A DNA stretch of 64,000 nucleotides from assembly GCF_000829035.1 (NCBI RefSeq), contig NZ_AP012541.1, positions 1,612,001 to 1,676,000 of the forward strand, given 5' to 3'. The DNA comes from Lacticaseibacillus paracasei subsp. paracasei (GTDB taxonomy: Bacteria; Bacillota; Bacilli; Lactobacillales; Lactobacillaceae). This document shows positions 54,517 to 63,983 of the stretch, piece after piece. Position numbers and translations under genes: made by a program. Numbering within the stretch: position 1 is the stretch's first letter; each line of letters starts with the position of its first letter. The notes beneath the pieces are model-generated. The model was not told the DNA's origin and ran no database searches. It saw nothing but the letters and a program-made list of their open reading frames with translations.

Positions 54517-55200
54517 CTAGCCTGCGTTAAATCCTAAGAAAAGCAACGCGCCCAGTCCGAAGAGCAAGGTGACAGCTGAAGCAATCCGCCGCGGTGTCCC
54601 CATGCGACCAAGTGCCGGAGCACCCAACATGCCTGCTGCAAGAAAGCCACCAAGCAAACCGCCAATGTGACCAAAAATATCAATGCCGCTGGAAAACAGA
54701 TTAAACAGTAAGTTCAAGCCAACCAACAGTAAGAATTGGCGCGCCAACTGACGAATCACTGGATTTTCTTTGAAGCTGTCGCCGAGCATCAAGCAAGCAC
54801 CGAGCAAACCGAAAATTGCTGTGCTGGCACCTGCCGCAAGTGTGTTGGGACTAAAGGCAAAACTCGCGACATTACCGGCAAAACCCGAAATAAAGTACAA
54901 CAGAAAGAATCGCCAATGGCCAAATAGTTGTTCCGTCATTTGTCCCAAATAATACAATGAGAAACCGTTAACCAGAATGTGCATTAAGCCGATGTGGACA
55001 AATACTGGTGTCATCAATCGCCACCACTGACCATACAAAATCAAAGGATTCAGCCGCGCGCCGTAGAAAACCAACACGCTATTATTGGTACTGCCACCAG
55101 AGAAAGTCTCCAAAAGGAAGACCAAAATGGTAACCGCTAAAATAGCATTGGTCACATAAGCTGAATTTTGCAGCCGAGAGCGCCAGTTTGAATAATTCAT
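54517..55200 (-). CDS. gluP: Rhomboid family intramembrane serine protease (GluP-like)
   Basis: A protein of 227 residues with six or seven membrane helices. The catalytic Ser126 is in GASTAIFG and His178 in DIFGHIGG; the HIGLMHILVNGFSLYYLG helix is also diagnostic. It has only a short N-terminal cytoplasmic part, unlike Bacillus GluP with TPR repeats. The frame extends 58 codons upstream, but GAAAGGAAA before the ATG at 55200 gives the start. Confidence 0.93.
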   Translation of the reverse strand: MNYSNWRSRLQNSAYVTNAILAVTILVFLLETFSGGSTNNSVLVFYGARLNPLILYGQWWRLMTPVFVHIGLMHILVNGFSLYYLGQMTEQLFGHWRFFLLYFISGFAGNVASFAFSPNTLAAGASTAIFGLLGACLMLGDSFKENPVIRQLARQFLLLVGLNLLFNLFSSGIDIFGHIGGLLGGFLAAGMLGAPALGRMGTPRRIASAVTLLFGLGALLFLGFNAG

Positions 55201-55277
55201 AGTTTCCTTTCTAACCCATCTGCCAAGCAGACAGGAACTGCTTGCCGTATGCCGAGCCTGCCGCACCAATCCGCTAA

Positions 55278-55305
55278 AAAAACAACAGGTCCGCCTGTTG
55301 TTTTT
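55278..55305 (-). terminator. Terminator of the PBP2b gene
   Basis: On the minus strand AAAAACAACAGG pairs with CCTGTTGTTTTT across four bases, with two further T. It may leave read-through into gluP, for which no promoter is evident. Confidence 0.88.
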
Positions 55306-55389
55306 CGCACCGTCAGAAGCGTTGGCCAAACACTTGGCGGCCATGTTCTTGTAGTAGTTTAGCATTTTTTGCACACGCTGCCAACACGA

Positions 55390-57516
55390 TCAGCCGTTAA
55401 CTGTCTTCTGATGAATCGAATAATCCTTATCTTCTTTGATGTTGTTCATCTGATAGAAGTCAGTAAACATTTCTTTGGCAATCTGCAGTTGATAAGGCGT
55501 GGTGGTTTCAGCCTTCAGATTCGGGATAATCACTGCAATCGCAATCTTTGGATCCTTCGCTGGTGCATACCCAACGAAACTTTCCGTGATGGTTTCAGTG
55601 AGCGCTGAATCTTTGGACTCACGAGCAAACCCTTGAGCAGTCCCGGTTTTCCCGGCAACGCCCGGATTCAAGGTATTCAGCGAAGTCGCTGTAGTCCAAC
55701 CGTTTGTGCCATGCACAACCTGCCACATTCCTTGCTTAACTAGGTTAATCTGATCTTGCGTATTGTCGATTTTTGAAGTAACGGAAGGCTGAGTTGAGGT
55801 TAACACCGGACCGCTACTGCCATCGCTCAGTGTTTGGCTAATACTGTTCACTAAGAATGGTTTCATCCGATAACCGTTGTTGGCAATGGCGCTGATATAC
55901 TGCAGCATCTGAATAAGTGTGTAGTTATCATAGTTCCCGTAAGACAAATCCAACGCCGAACCGACAAGCAAATTGCCTGATGAATCATGCGTATTGCCTT
56001 CTAACCCTGCAATCTCACCGGGCAAGTCAATCCCGGTTTTGAGACCTAATCCGAATTGGTTAAAGTAGCCGCGCATTTTGCTAAAAATATCCGAATTCAA
56101 TTTCAGATAATTATTTGGCGAGTATGCATAGTGGCCTTCTTTCATGGCCAGCCACATCATGTAAATGTTACTGGAAACTTCCAGCGCAGAGGCTGCATCC
56201 AATGAACTGAAGGTACCGACCGGGTAAACAGATTTCTTGACTGGTGTACCAGGCAAGTAAATCGGTGTATCAGCTTGAGTATTAGAATTGACGGTAATCA
56301 CGCCGTCTTGCAAGGCGCCTAGCACCGTGGCACCCTTAACCGCTGACCCAACAACAAATGCGCGGTTGATAACGCCAAGTGCATCATCTTCAACCTTATG
56401 TGTCTGAACATCCTGATGCTGACCCGCCATGGCGAGGATACGACCCGTATTTGGATCCATCGCAACCGCGTAAGCACCGTCTGACAAGCTGCCCGCACCA
56501 GCAGATCGAATCGAACTGAAGGTGTCACTCAAAGACTTTTCGACTTTCTTCTGATAATCCGAATCGATCGTCAGATTCAAATTGGCGCCTTGTTGCCCCT
56601 TGAACTTGGAAACAGATTGAATAATCTGGTTGTTATTCCCGATTTCAACCTGCGTTTGACTCTTGGAACCCTTCAGAACATTTTCATATGCCTTTTCAAG
56701 GTAACTGGTGCCGACCCGGTCATTCCGAGCATAGCCATTTGCCAAATATGCCTGTAGTTGGTCAGCTGGCAACCCTGACTTTTCGTTGGAAACTTGTCCA
56801 ATGATTGACGTCATAGAGTCACCGTTCGGATAAGATCGCTCCCAGTCAGTCCCAAGGTTCACCCCAGGCATCTGCGTCAAGCGCTCACCGACAACCGCGA
56901 CTTCATGTGCCGTCACGTCCTGATTCTTAAGGTAGACAGTCGATAGCTGAGTGGCGCCATTCATAATTTTGTAAAGGCCGGCTGCTTCTTTTTGAGTCGC
57001 CGTAAAGGTTGGCATGTGTTGACGCACGTAAGCGACCTCATACTTGTACAATTCGTCAGCTTTGTCTGTCGGCAGATCTTGAATTTTCTTTGGCAGTTTG
57101 GAAACAATCTGTTTTGAAACTTTCGTTGGTGCCAAATAGTAGTCAATATAATCGCGCTTGGTAAGATTGTCTTCAGGCTTGTCAATAAGCTTGGCAAGCT
57201 GATTAGCAATGTCATACATCTGCTGCGATTTAGCCCCAACACTCTTAGTGTAAGTGATGGCATTATTCGCCTTATTCGTCACTAGAGCACGGCCCTTGCT
57301 ATCAAAAATAAGCCCACGAGGCACATTGCCGGTGACCACTGTTTTGTTGGTGCGATCGACTTCAGCAGCCAACCGCGGGCCATTTAAAATCTGCAAATAA
57401 GCCAGCTGTGCAACTAAGGCTGCCAGCAGGAGAAACGCAATAAAAAATAATAAATTTAAGCGAAACGGAATTTGACTCTTGTTCCGTTTGGGTTGCGGTG
57501 TACGAATGTACTTCAC
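55390..57516 (-). CDS. pbp2b: Penicillin-binding protein 2B, class B transpeptidase
   Basis: A protein of 708 residues. It cross-links peptidoglycan; by type it is the monofunctional PBP2b/PenA used in elongation or division. One membrane helix at about residues 22-44, a dimerisation domain with VPRGLIFDSKGRALV, then the transpeptidase domain with SXXK in VGSAVKGATV, SXN in EVSSNIYM and KTG in VAGKTGTAQG. There are no PASTA domains, which separates it from PBP2x. It is transcribed alone, from a good promoter. Confidence 0.93.
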   Translation of the reverse strand: MKYIRTPQPKRNKSQIPFRLNLLFFIAFLLLAALVAQLAYLQILNGPRLAAEVDRTNKTVVTGNVPRGLIFDSKGRALVTNKANNAITYTKSVGAKSQQMYDIANQLAKLIDKPEDNLTKRDYIDYYLAPTKVSKQIVSKLPKKIQDLPTDKADELYKYEVAYVRQHMPTFTATQKEAAGLYKIMNGATQLSTVYLKNQDVTAHEVAVVGERLTQMPGVNLGTDWERSYPNGDSMTSIIGQVSNEKSGLPADQLQAYLANGYARNDRVGTSYLEKAYENVLKGSKSQTQVEIGNNNQIIQSVSKFKGQQGANLNLTIDSDYQKKVEKSLSDTFSSIRSAGAGSLSDGAYAVAMDPNTGRILAMAGQHQDVQTHKVEDDALGVINRAFVVGSAVKGATVLGALQDGVITVNSNTQADTPIYLPGTPVKKSVYPVGTFSSLDAASALEVSSNIYMMWLAMKEGHYAYSPNNYLKLNSDIFSKMRGYFNQFGLGLKTGIDLPGEIAGLEGNTHDSSGNLLVGSALDLSYGNYDNYTLIQMLQYISAIANNGYRMKPFLVNSISQTLSDGSSGPVLTSTQPSVTSKIDNTQDQINLVKQGMWQVVHGTNGWTTATSLNTLNPGVAGKTGTAQGFARESKDSALTETITESFVGYAPAKDPKIAIAVIIPNLKAETTTPYQLQIAKEMFTDFYQMNNIKEDKDYSIHQKTVNG

Positions 57517-57543
57517 CTAAAATTGCTCCTTCAGAATTTCTAT

Positions 57544-57572
57544 CTTATAAAGTGTAGCAAAGAACCAGTCAA
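57544..57572 (-). promoter_or_regulatory. Promoter of the PBP2b gene
   Basis: TTGACT (57567-57572) and TATAAG (57544-57549) are 17 bases apart, 28 bases upstream of the start codon. Confidence 0.8.
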
Positions 57573-57601
57573 AACGCCATGACACGTGTCTTATGATATG
57601 C

Positions 57602-57629
57602 TTGAGATACGGAAGACGACACCTAAAAT
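57602..57629 (+). promoter_or_regulatory. Possible promoter of the YfhO-type gene
   Basis: TTGAGA (57602-57607) and TAAAAT (57624-57629) are 16 bases apart. The -10 also lies in a small inverted repeat, CTAAAAT with ATTTTAG. Confidence 0.5.
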
Positions 57630-57667
57630 GCCGGAATTAATCTTATTTTAGAAGTTGGTGGACACTT

Positions 57668-60274
57668 GTGCGACAACGTTGGTTGAAAAATTATCCGCTG
57701 ATCCTCAGTTTTCTTTTACCGGGACTGCTCGTCGGCCTTTATTTTGCAATCCGTGGCACCTTTCCATTTGGATCAAGCAGTGTGTTGACAGTGGATTTGG
57801 GACAGCAATATATCGATTTCTTCGCTTACTTGCGGCAAACCTTGCTCGGCCATCCTGGCCAACTTTTTTATGCCTTCAATAAAGCACTTGGCGGTGACAT
57901 GTACGGGGTCTTTGCCTACTATTTGCTTAGCCCATTCAACTGGCTAGTTGTGTTGTTTCCAGCAGATATGCTGGATGTCGCTGCCTTCTTAATCACGGTG
58001 TTGAAAATCAGCACCATCGGCTTCACCATGGGTTGGTACGCTAAACGTCACGCCATCCACGGCATGATGATTCCGGCGTTTGGGTTAGCCTATGCTTTGA
58101 GTGGCTGGCTGTTGGCCAACAGCTTTAATTTGATGTGGCTGGATGCTGCAATGCTACTGCCGCTCATTATTGACAGTGTTGAAATACTATTCAAAGGCGG
58201 CCGCGTTATGGCCTATATTGGCTGGCTCGCCGCGGCTCTCATCATTAATTTTTATACCGGCTATATGATTGCCTTGTTTTTAATCCTGTATGCCATTTAC
58301 TGGCTCATTGCCCATACCTCAACATGGCAGCATTTTTGGCGATCTGGACTGCGGTTTATCGGCGCCAGCGGGTTAGCTGGGATGATCAGTGCGGTTGTGC
58401 TATTGCCCACCTGGTTTCAACTGTCCCAGTCAAAAGGCACATACACCGTGGCGACGATACGTTGGCGCTTTGAATATGCGCCAACAAGGTTTTTGAGTAA
58501 AATGCTGCCAGGCAGTTTTAACTTTGACCAAATGCCATCCGGTTATCCCAACTATTACATTGGTGCTTTAGGATTTGTACTGGTTGTCCTCTTTTTCCTA
58601 TCCAAAAGTCATCCTTGGCGCCAAAAATTGGCAGCGGCTGGCGTGACAATTGTGTTAATCCTATCGTGCATGCTAGAACCGCTTGACTTACTGTGGCACG
58701 GCTTTCAGTTTCCGGTTTGGTATCCATACCGGTTTACATTTGTATTGTGCTTCTGGTTTTTGATTCTGGGTATCGCTGTCCTGCCGCATTTACAAATTGG
58801 CATTCCTTTGCAATGGTTAGGCGTTCTGCTGCTTGTGTTCGGCGCTATTTACATTGATGTCGCTGCCAACCTCAAACACTTCAGCTTTCTGACCGTGGGC
58901 CACTTGCTTTTTGGCGCAGGCTGTCTGCTGCTGACTTTTGTCTGGTTTAGTTTGGACAATCGCCGGCCAGTCTGGTTCGGTTTTGCGATCGTGTTAATTG
59001 ACTTAAGTGGCAGTTTAATCCTGACGCTTAATCAACTAGCCTATTTGAATCACAGTGATTACCACGATTATACCGCCGCCTTGATTCGCGGGACACAGAC
59101 CATCCAGCAACATGATCCCGGCTTGTTTCGAGTTGGAAAAACCACCATTCGTACCCGTAATGACCCCATGACGGCCAATTATCTCGGCGCAGACCAATTT
59201 AACTCCATGTTAGAGCCGGCTGTCCCCAAATTCTTCGGTCAGTTAGGACAACCTGAAGACGATGGTTCGGTGGCCTACACAAATGGCACTTTAATTACGG
59301 ACAGTCTACTAGGTATGAAATATTATCTGACGCCAACCAAACGTGCGGCAAAAAAACTGCCAGATGCCGGTCAACGACCAGATCTAAAGTGGTATCGGCC
59401 AATCAAAACGACGCCTACTTGGCAAATCCTGCGATCACCTTTTGCCCAAAGTCTGGGCTTTGTAGCCGATACTGATTTGCTCAAACAACCACTCTATAGT
59501 GAAACCCCGCTTGCCAATCAGTCCTTAATCCTGCAATCAGCCCTCGGCAAGTCGGGCAATCCTTATTTTACGCCAACAGCATTAGAGGCACCGCAACTCA
59601 CCGGTGTGCGCCGAGTCTCAACTGGCAGCGCACCCACTTATGCTAAGGTTGGTCACGGTCCCCACGATGTCACTTATCGATTTAAGCCAATACCAGGTAA
59701 AATCTATGTGTTAACCCTCGGCAGCCAGTTCGCTGACCATTTAGTGACACTCAATCAAAATGGGCAAACTGTCACCTTGCCAGATAGTTTTAACGATACC
59801 ATTACGGTCAATGTCACCCCCCGTAATCCTAAAGCTGAACAAGTTTTGCGGTTTCGCCTGAATAAAAAAGACGCCTGGTTTGAAAATTTTGACTTATATC
59901 AAGCTGACGCCAAGCAAGTTATCCACGATCTTAAAAAACTGCAAACAGGATCTTGGCATGTGATACAACACACGGCTACCACCGTTGAAGCGACGATCAA
60001 CGTTTTGCACGACCACCAAATGCTGCAAACCACGATCCCGACCGCCCCTGGTTGGCACGTGAAAATTGACAATCGACCTGTCACCGTCAAAAAAAGTTTA
60101 GGCATTTTCATGGCCGTGCCGCTAAAACCTGGGCAACACGTGATTACCATGCGTTACGTCCCGCCATTATTAGGGTGGGGTGCTGTGATAACGGTGACTG
60201 GCCTATGCTTAACGGCTTGTTGGTATGTCGTTGATAAGCGGCGCTTCTCGCGACACCTTGTTTCGCGACGGTGA
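57668..60274 (+). CDS. YfhO family multispan membrane protein
   Basis: A protein of 868 residues. About 12 membrane helices fill the first 470 residues, starting LILSFLLPGLLVGLYFAIRG; an extracellular beta-rich domain of about 370 residues follows, then a last membrane helix and a basic tail. The motif VDLGQQYIDFFAY and FAYYLLSPFNWLVVLFP are typical of YfhO proteins, which act in glycosylation of lipoteichoic acid or wall polymers as GT-C-like transferases. The start is GTG with GGTGG upstream. The exact sugar or acceptor is unknown. Confidence 0.88.
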   Translation: MRQRWLKNYPLILSFLLPGLLVGLYFAIRGTFPFGSSSVLTVDLGQQYIDFFAYLRQTLLGHPGQLFYAFNKALGGDMYGVFAYYLLSPFNWLVVLFPADMLDVAAFLITVLKISTIGFTMGWYAKRHAIHGMMIPAFGLAYALSGWLLANSFNLMWLDAAMLLPLIIDSVEILFKGGRVMAYIGWLAAALIINFYTGYMIALFLILYAIYWLIAHTSTWQHFWRSGLRFIGASGLAGMISAVVLLPTWFQLSQSKGTYTVATIRWRFEYAPTRFLSKMLPGSFNFDQMPSGYPNYYIGALGFVLVVLFFLSKSHPWRQKLAAAGVTIVLILSCMLEPLDLLWHGFQFPVWYPYRFTFVLCFWFLILGIAVLPHLQIGIPLQWLGVLLLVFGAIYIDVAANLKHFSFLTVGHLLFGAGCLLLTFVWFSLDNRRPVWFGFAIVLIDLSGSLILTLNQLAYLNHSDYHDYTAALIRGTQTIQQHDPGLFRVGKTTIRTRNDPMTANYLGADQFNSMLEPAVPKFFGQLGQPEDDGSVAYTNGTLITDSLLGMKYYLTPTKRAAKKLPDAGQRPDLKWYRPIKTTPTWQILRSPFAQSLGFVADTDLLKQPLYSETPLANQSLILQSALGKSGNPYFTPTALEAPQLTGVRRVSTGSAPTYAKVGHGPHDVTYRFKPIPGKIYVLTLGSQFADHLVTLNQNGQTVTLPDSFNDTITVNVTPRNPKAEQVLRFRLNKKDAWFENFDLYQADAKQVIHDLKKLQTGSWHVIQHTATTVEATINVLHDHQMLQTTIPTAPGWHVKIDNRPVTVKKSLGIFMAVPLKPGQHVITMRYVPPLLGWGAVITVTGLCLTACWYVVDKRRFSRHLVSRR

Positions 60275-60309
60275 GATATCCGAAGTTATTTGACCGACCA
60301 TTGCAACCC

Positions 60310-60388
60310 AAAAGCCAGTATCCGCACGTCTTTGATCGTAGCCAATTGATTGGCCGTTACAATCAAAAACGCAGGTATACTGGCTTTT
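60310..60388. terminator. Unusually long bidirectional hairpin between the YfhO-type gene and yneR
   Basis: AAAAGCCAGTAT pairs with ATACTGGCTTTT (the T on the left being matched after a small offset), then TTTGAT/ATCAAA and CCAAT/ATTGG carry the stem inward to a tiny loop: about 78 bases in all. The genes converge here. It does not contain the TTAGAAACC word of the repeat family. Confidence 0.7.
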
Positions 60389-60496
60389 TAAATGCGCTAA
60401 TTCATGCTTGCCTACAACACTTTCTCAGCATGCCTAATGCCACTATAGCCGAGCCATAAAAGACGCGCTGGGCATTAAAGCTTGCCGAAAGCACGC

Positions 60497-60796
60497 TTAT
60501 TCTTCTTTAAATTCATACTTCGGCTCATCTAAGTGCGCATCATAGTCGACTGTCATGGCAAGATTTTCAAAGAACCATGCATCGGTTGGATCAACAAAAT
60601 AAGTGACGCCGTCTTTTTCTACTGCCATGATTGGCTGGTCAGGATGATCATCACGTGTCATGCCAACACTAAAGCCATCATGAACCTGAGTCTTACCATA
60701 TGCCTTCCCAAAAAAACGGATACCAGCACCCTTGTCTGGCAAACTTAATTCACGGTGAAACCAACGACTTGCTTCATCAGTGATCGCGAGTTGCAA
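60497..60796 (-). CDS. yneR: HesB/YneR family protein (A-type iron-sulfur carrier-like, without cysteines)
   Basis: A protein of 99 residues. It reads LQLAITDEASRWFHRELSL, matching the HesB-like fold, but the three Cys of true A-type carriers are absent, as in Bacillota YneR. Role unknown. AAGGAG precedes two ATG codons by too short a distance and a TTG at 60796 by nine bases; homologues start at the TTG position, so TTG is preferred. It begins inside the end of the response regulator gene (overlap of 20 bases). Confidence 0.8.
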   Translation of the reverse strand: MQLAITDEASRWFHRELSLPDKGAGIRFFGKAYGKTQVHDGFSVGMTRDDHPDQPIMAVEKDGVTYFVDPTDAWFFENLAMTVDYDAHLDEPKYEFKEE

Positions 60797-61442
60797 CCCC
60801 ATCATCTCCTTGATCATTTTTTACGAGTCCATGTTTAAGTGCATAAATAGCTGCCTGCGTTCGGTCCTCCACATCCAGTTTCGCCAAAATGTTGGACACA
60901 TGCGTCTTAACGGTTTTTAGCGTGATAAAAAGTTCTGTCGCAATTTCTTGATTCGACTTACCTTGCGCGATCAATTGCAATACCTCACGTTCACGATTCG
61001 TTAACTCATCATACTGTGGTTGCGGATGATTCATGCGATTCATCATTTTAGTCGTGACTTGCGGCTCCAAAACTCGCTCACCTTTAGCTGTTTGCCGAAT
61101 CGCCTTGGCAATTTCCTCGGCTGTGGCTGTCTTGAGAATGTAACTGGCCGCCCCCGCCTCCATGGCTGGATACACCTTGGCATCATCAATAAAACTCGTC
61201 AAAATAATAATTCGTGCTTGCGGCCATGCCTTCAGAATCTCCTTGGTTGCCGTGATCCCGTCTTTCACCGGCATCACGAGATCCATCAAAATAATATCAG
61301 GCCGATCTTTAAGTGCCATATCGACACCCTCTTGACCGTTTTCGGCCTGATCAACCACTTCCAAATCAGGTTGGACCCCTATGTAAGTTGCCAACCCCAA
61401 CCGAACCATTTCGTGATCATCAACAATCAATACTTTAATCAT
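60777..61442 (-). CDS. liaR: LuxR-type response regulator LiaR/VraR
   Basis: A protein of 221 residues. The receiver domain has the acidic pair DD (8-9), the phosphorylated Asp54 in ILMDLVMPVKDG and a conserved Lys; the C-terminal LuxR helix-turn-helix reads LTNREREVLQLIAQGKSNQEIA...KTVKTHVSNILAKL. It acts with the kinase upstream in the cell-envelope stress response. Its ATG overlaps the kinase stop. Confidence 0.92.
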   Translation of the reverse strand: MIKVLIVDDHEMVRLGLATYIGVQPDLEVVDQAENGQEGVDMALKDRPDIILMDLVMPVKDGITATKEILKAWPQARIIILTSFIDDAKVYPAMEAGAASYILKTATAEEIAKAIRQTAKGERVLEPQVTTKMMNRMNHPQPQYDELTNREREVLQLIAQGKSNQEIATELFITLKTVKTHVSNILAKLDVEDRTQAAIYALKHGLVKNDQGDDGVATRDH

Positions 61443-62499
61443 GCGCAACATCCTTTGATAATGGCACCCTGACTTCAACACTGGTTCCCTGTCCGACCAC
61501 GCTCACCACTTTCGCAGTTCCGCCCATGGCCGCGGCACGTTCCTTGATATTTGCAAGCCCATAATTACCATTACTGCTGGCTTGTTTCGCATCAAATCCG
61601 ACACCGTCATCGACCATCCGCAACACCACCATATCCTGCAGCTGTTTCAGATAAACTTCAAGGCTCGATGCCTTGGCGTGTCGTAACGTGTTACTTAAAA
61701 GTTCTTGAACAATTCTAAAAAGATTATCTTCGGCCGCTGGATTCAATTTAATATCATCCAACTGCCACGTGATTTCGATTGTAATCTTGGTTTGCAATTC
61801 TTTCAACAATTGAATAATCCCTTGTTTCAAAGATTTGCCTTCAAGATTAGTCGGCCGCAAATGCAGCAGCAATGCGCGCATTTCCGCCTGTGCCTCATTG
61901 ATCACCTTTTGGATCGTATCCAGTTGTTTGCTCAGTTCAGCCTGCGCAGGGTCACGATCAGCCACACTACGCAGTGCAGATAACATCATCATCGCAGCAA
62001 ACAACTGTTGTGAGACAGAGTCGTGCAGTTCACGAGCAAGCCGATGCCGTTCACCGGTTAAAATGGCTTCTTTTGTTTCACCGGAAAATCGAACCGGCGT
62101 GTTGCTATACCGTTCAATCTCACGTTGTAAGCGTATCATTTTTTGCCGCAACTCTTCAAGCAAGGCTGCCGGTTGCTTACCCAAAGCGCCGACTGCCTGC
62201 TGCGAGCGACTAAAAATAGGTGCCTGATATTGTCCAGCATTTAATTGTGCCAATCGGCTGTCCAACTGACTGTGCATGACTCGCTGCCGCCACATGACAA
62301 TAACCGTCGCACCGGTACTGATCAACAAAGCGCCGATTACCAGATAAACCAAAACTGGTGCGGACAGGACGGTGGTCAATAACACCTGCAAAAAATCATG
62401 TTCGGTTACTTTAGCTAGCATGAAAACCAAACAGGCCTCGACCAAAAGCGCCCAGACCAGTAATGCCATAAAAAAGCCAACCAGCATCCGTCTTCTCAT
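61435..62499 (-). CDS. liaS: Sensor histidine kinase LiaS/VraS
   Basis: A protein of 354 residues. Two membrane helices (about 6-30 and 44-69) enclose a very short outer loop, the intramembrane-sensing type. The HisKA_3 site is His159 in RLARELHDSVSQQLF; the ATPase part has the N box (VQELLSNTLRHAKA) and DDGVGFD. It responds to lipid II-cycle antibiotics in relatives and is held off by LiaF. Its ATG overlaps the liaF stop. Confidence 0.93.
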   Translation of the reverse strand: MRRRMLVGFFMALLVWALLVEACLVFMLAKVTEHDFLQVLLTTVLSAPVLVYLVIGALLISTGATVIVMWRQRVMHSQLDSRLAQLNAGQYQAPIFSRSQQAVGALGKQPAALLEELRQKMIRLQREIERYSNTPVRFSGETKEAILTGERHRLARELHDSVSQQLFAAMMMLSALRSVADRDPAQAELSKQLDTIQKVINEAQAEMRALLLHLRPTNLEGKSLKQGIIQLLKELQTKITIEITWQLDDIKLNPAAEDNLFRIVQELLSNTLRHAKASSLEVYLKQLQDMVVLRMVDDGVGFDAKQASSNGNYGLANIKERAAAMGGTAKVVSVVGQGTSVEVRVPLSKDVAHD

Positions 62500-63200
62500 A
62501 CAGCCAGCACCTCCAAATCGCCGACACCCACACTCGTAATGATGTGAATGCGGCGCGGTGCATCATCATAGTCCTTTGAATATGCCGTGACACTTTGGCT
62601 ATGCAGCATCGAATCTTTATTTTCAAAATGCAAGGTACCATAAAAGGCAGCGTGTTCAACCGCAACACCAACGCCAATCGGCACCAGAATTCGCGTTTTG
62701 CCAAAACCTTTGCGAATCATGATCACACTATCGCCTTTAGGTAGAAACGTATCCCCTAAATCAATAATGGTATCGCCAGCTGGCACAACCATATTAATGT
62801 CATCCCAATCATAGGTTGGCGAAATCGTATGCCGATCAGTCCACGAGTTAATCGTGCGCTTACCGGCTTTTTCACTGGGCTCCTGAGTCACTGGCGCTAC
62901 ATACTGTTTGCGATCCCAAGCCGAAAACCCCATACCTGGTTTCGTAACGACCATGATTATGAACACACCCGCGATCATTAGAATGAGCCAAATGGCCGGA
63001 TTGATAAAAATTCCCAAGACTAACAAAATCCCACCAAAAGCCACATTGAACGAGCGCAACCGATGCCATCGCGCACCGAGGAAAAGAAAAAACACGCCCA
63101 CTAGGATCGTTGTCAGTGCCATAGGATTCGTGATGATCTGGAAAAACAGCCACAGGGTTAAAGCTAACTCGATGCCTAAAAATAATTGCCAGCGGCGCAC
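62496..63200 (-). CDS. liaF: LiaF-like membrane inhibitor of LiaS
   Basis: A protein of 234 residues. Four membrane helices fill the first 100 residues; the C-terminal domain (NMVVPAGDTIIDLGDTFLPKGDSV...VEHAAFYGTLHFENK) is the cell wall-active antibiotics response domain of LiaF. An ATG 12 codons upstream lacks a ribosome-binding site, while AAGGAGG sits seven bases before the GTG at 63200. It leads the liaFSR operon. A TATAAT near 63267 on the minus strand may be its -10, but the -35 is unclear. Confidence 0.9.
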   Translation of the reverse strand: MRRWQLFLGIELALTLWLFFQIITNPMALTTILVGVFFLFLGARWHRLRSFNVAFGGILLVLGIFINPAIWLILMIAGVFIIMVVTKPGMGFSAWDRKQYVAPVTQEPSEKAGKRTINSWTDRHTISPTYDWDDINMVVPAGDTIIDLGDTFLPKGDSVIMIRKGFGKTRILVPIGVGVAVEHAAFYGTLHFENKDSMLHSQSVTAYSKDYDDAPRRIHIITSVGVGDLEVLAV

Positions 63201-63356
63201 GACGATCCCTCCTTGTCTACTTTTTAGCGTATACATTGACTCGATGTCGATTCATTTCAATTAATTATAACGAATTTCGTTGCCTTTGACTTAGGGCGTA
63301 AGGCTGAATTTGCAACCCAAGATGTGGCTCAATCGCCTTTTCACTTTTTTAAAGCC

Positions 63357-63409
63357 ACAAAAAACGACAAACGTCTTCTCCTTGATGACCGGAAAAGACA
63401 TTTGCCGTT
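63357..63409 (-). terminator. Terminator of greA
   Basis: On the minus strand AACGGCAAATGTCTTTTCC pairs with GGAGAAGACGTTTGTCGTT (few mismatches) and is followed by TTTT. Confidence 0.85.
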
Positions 63410-63449
63410 GATTGCTTTTGGCGCAAGTTGACAAAGCGTTATGTGCTGA

Positions 63450-63920
63450 TCAGCCTTCAACTTTGGTGATCTTGATCTTCATCTCACCACCAGGGGTACT
63501 GATCGTGACCTTATCGCCCACTTTACGGCCAATCAGACCTTGAGCGATCGGGCTTTCGTTGCTAATTTTACCGTTGAAGGCGTCTGCCTCAGCAGCGCCG
63601 ACGATTTCATATGTTTCTTCATCACCGTCTTCTTCAAATGTGACTTTCTTACCAAGTGATACTTCGTTCTTAGCAACCGCTTTTGAATCAATAATTTCAG
63701 CGTAACGAAGCATTGTTTGAATGGTCACGATCCGATTTTCCAAGGTGGATTGTTCATCCTTAGCTGCTTCATATTCAGAGTTCTCTGAAAGATCACCAAA
63801 ACCGCGAGCAACCTTGATCCGGTCGATAACTTCTGGACGCTTCTTTGTCTTCAGTTCCTCCAACTCGTCTTCGAGTTTCTTTTTGCCTTCCGCTGTCATT
63901 GGATAGCTTTTGTCTGCCAT
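63450..63920 (-). CDS. greA: Transcription elongation factor GreA
   Basis: A protein of 156 residues. The N-terminal coiled coil ([20 protein letters not shown], with the acidic tip region [16 protein letters not shown]) enters the RNA polymerase channel and helps cleave backtracked RNA; the C-terminal domain ends [18 protein letters not shown]. The start has GAAGTGAGG upstream. It is transcribed alone. Confidence 0.96.
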   Translation of the reverse strand: MADKSYPMTAEGKKKLEDELEELKTKKRPEVIDRIKVARGFGDLSENSEYEAAKDEQSTLENRIVTIQTMLRYAEIIDSKAVAKNEVSLGKKVTFEEDGDEETYEIVGAAEADAFNGKISNESPIAQGLIGRKVGDKVTISTPGGEMKIKITKVEG

Positions 63921-63954
63921 AAAATTCTTACCTCACTTCTTATTTTCCTTAGTC

Positions 63955-63983
63955 ACTGTATTAAGACCAGCCGCATTTGTCAA
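63955..63983 (-). promoter_or_regulatory. Promoter of greA
   Basis: TTGACA (63978-63983) and TACAGT (63955-63960) are 17 bases apart, 35 bases upstream of greA. Confidence 0.75.

Noticed and set aside
63301-63356. A second hairpin (TGTGGCT with AGCCACA) before the greA terminator
   Set aside because: The stem is short and its loop long, with no T-run in a useful place; probably incidental.
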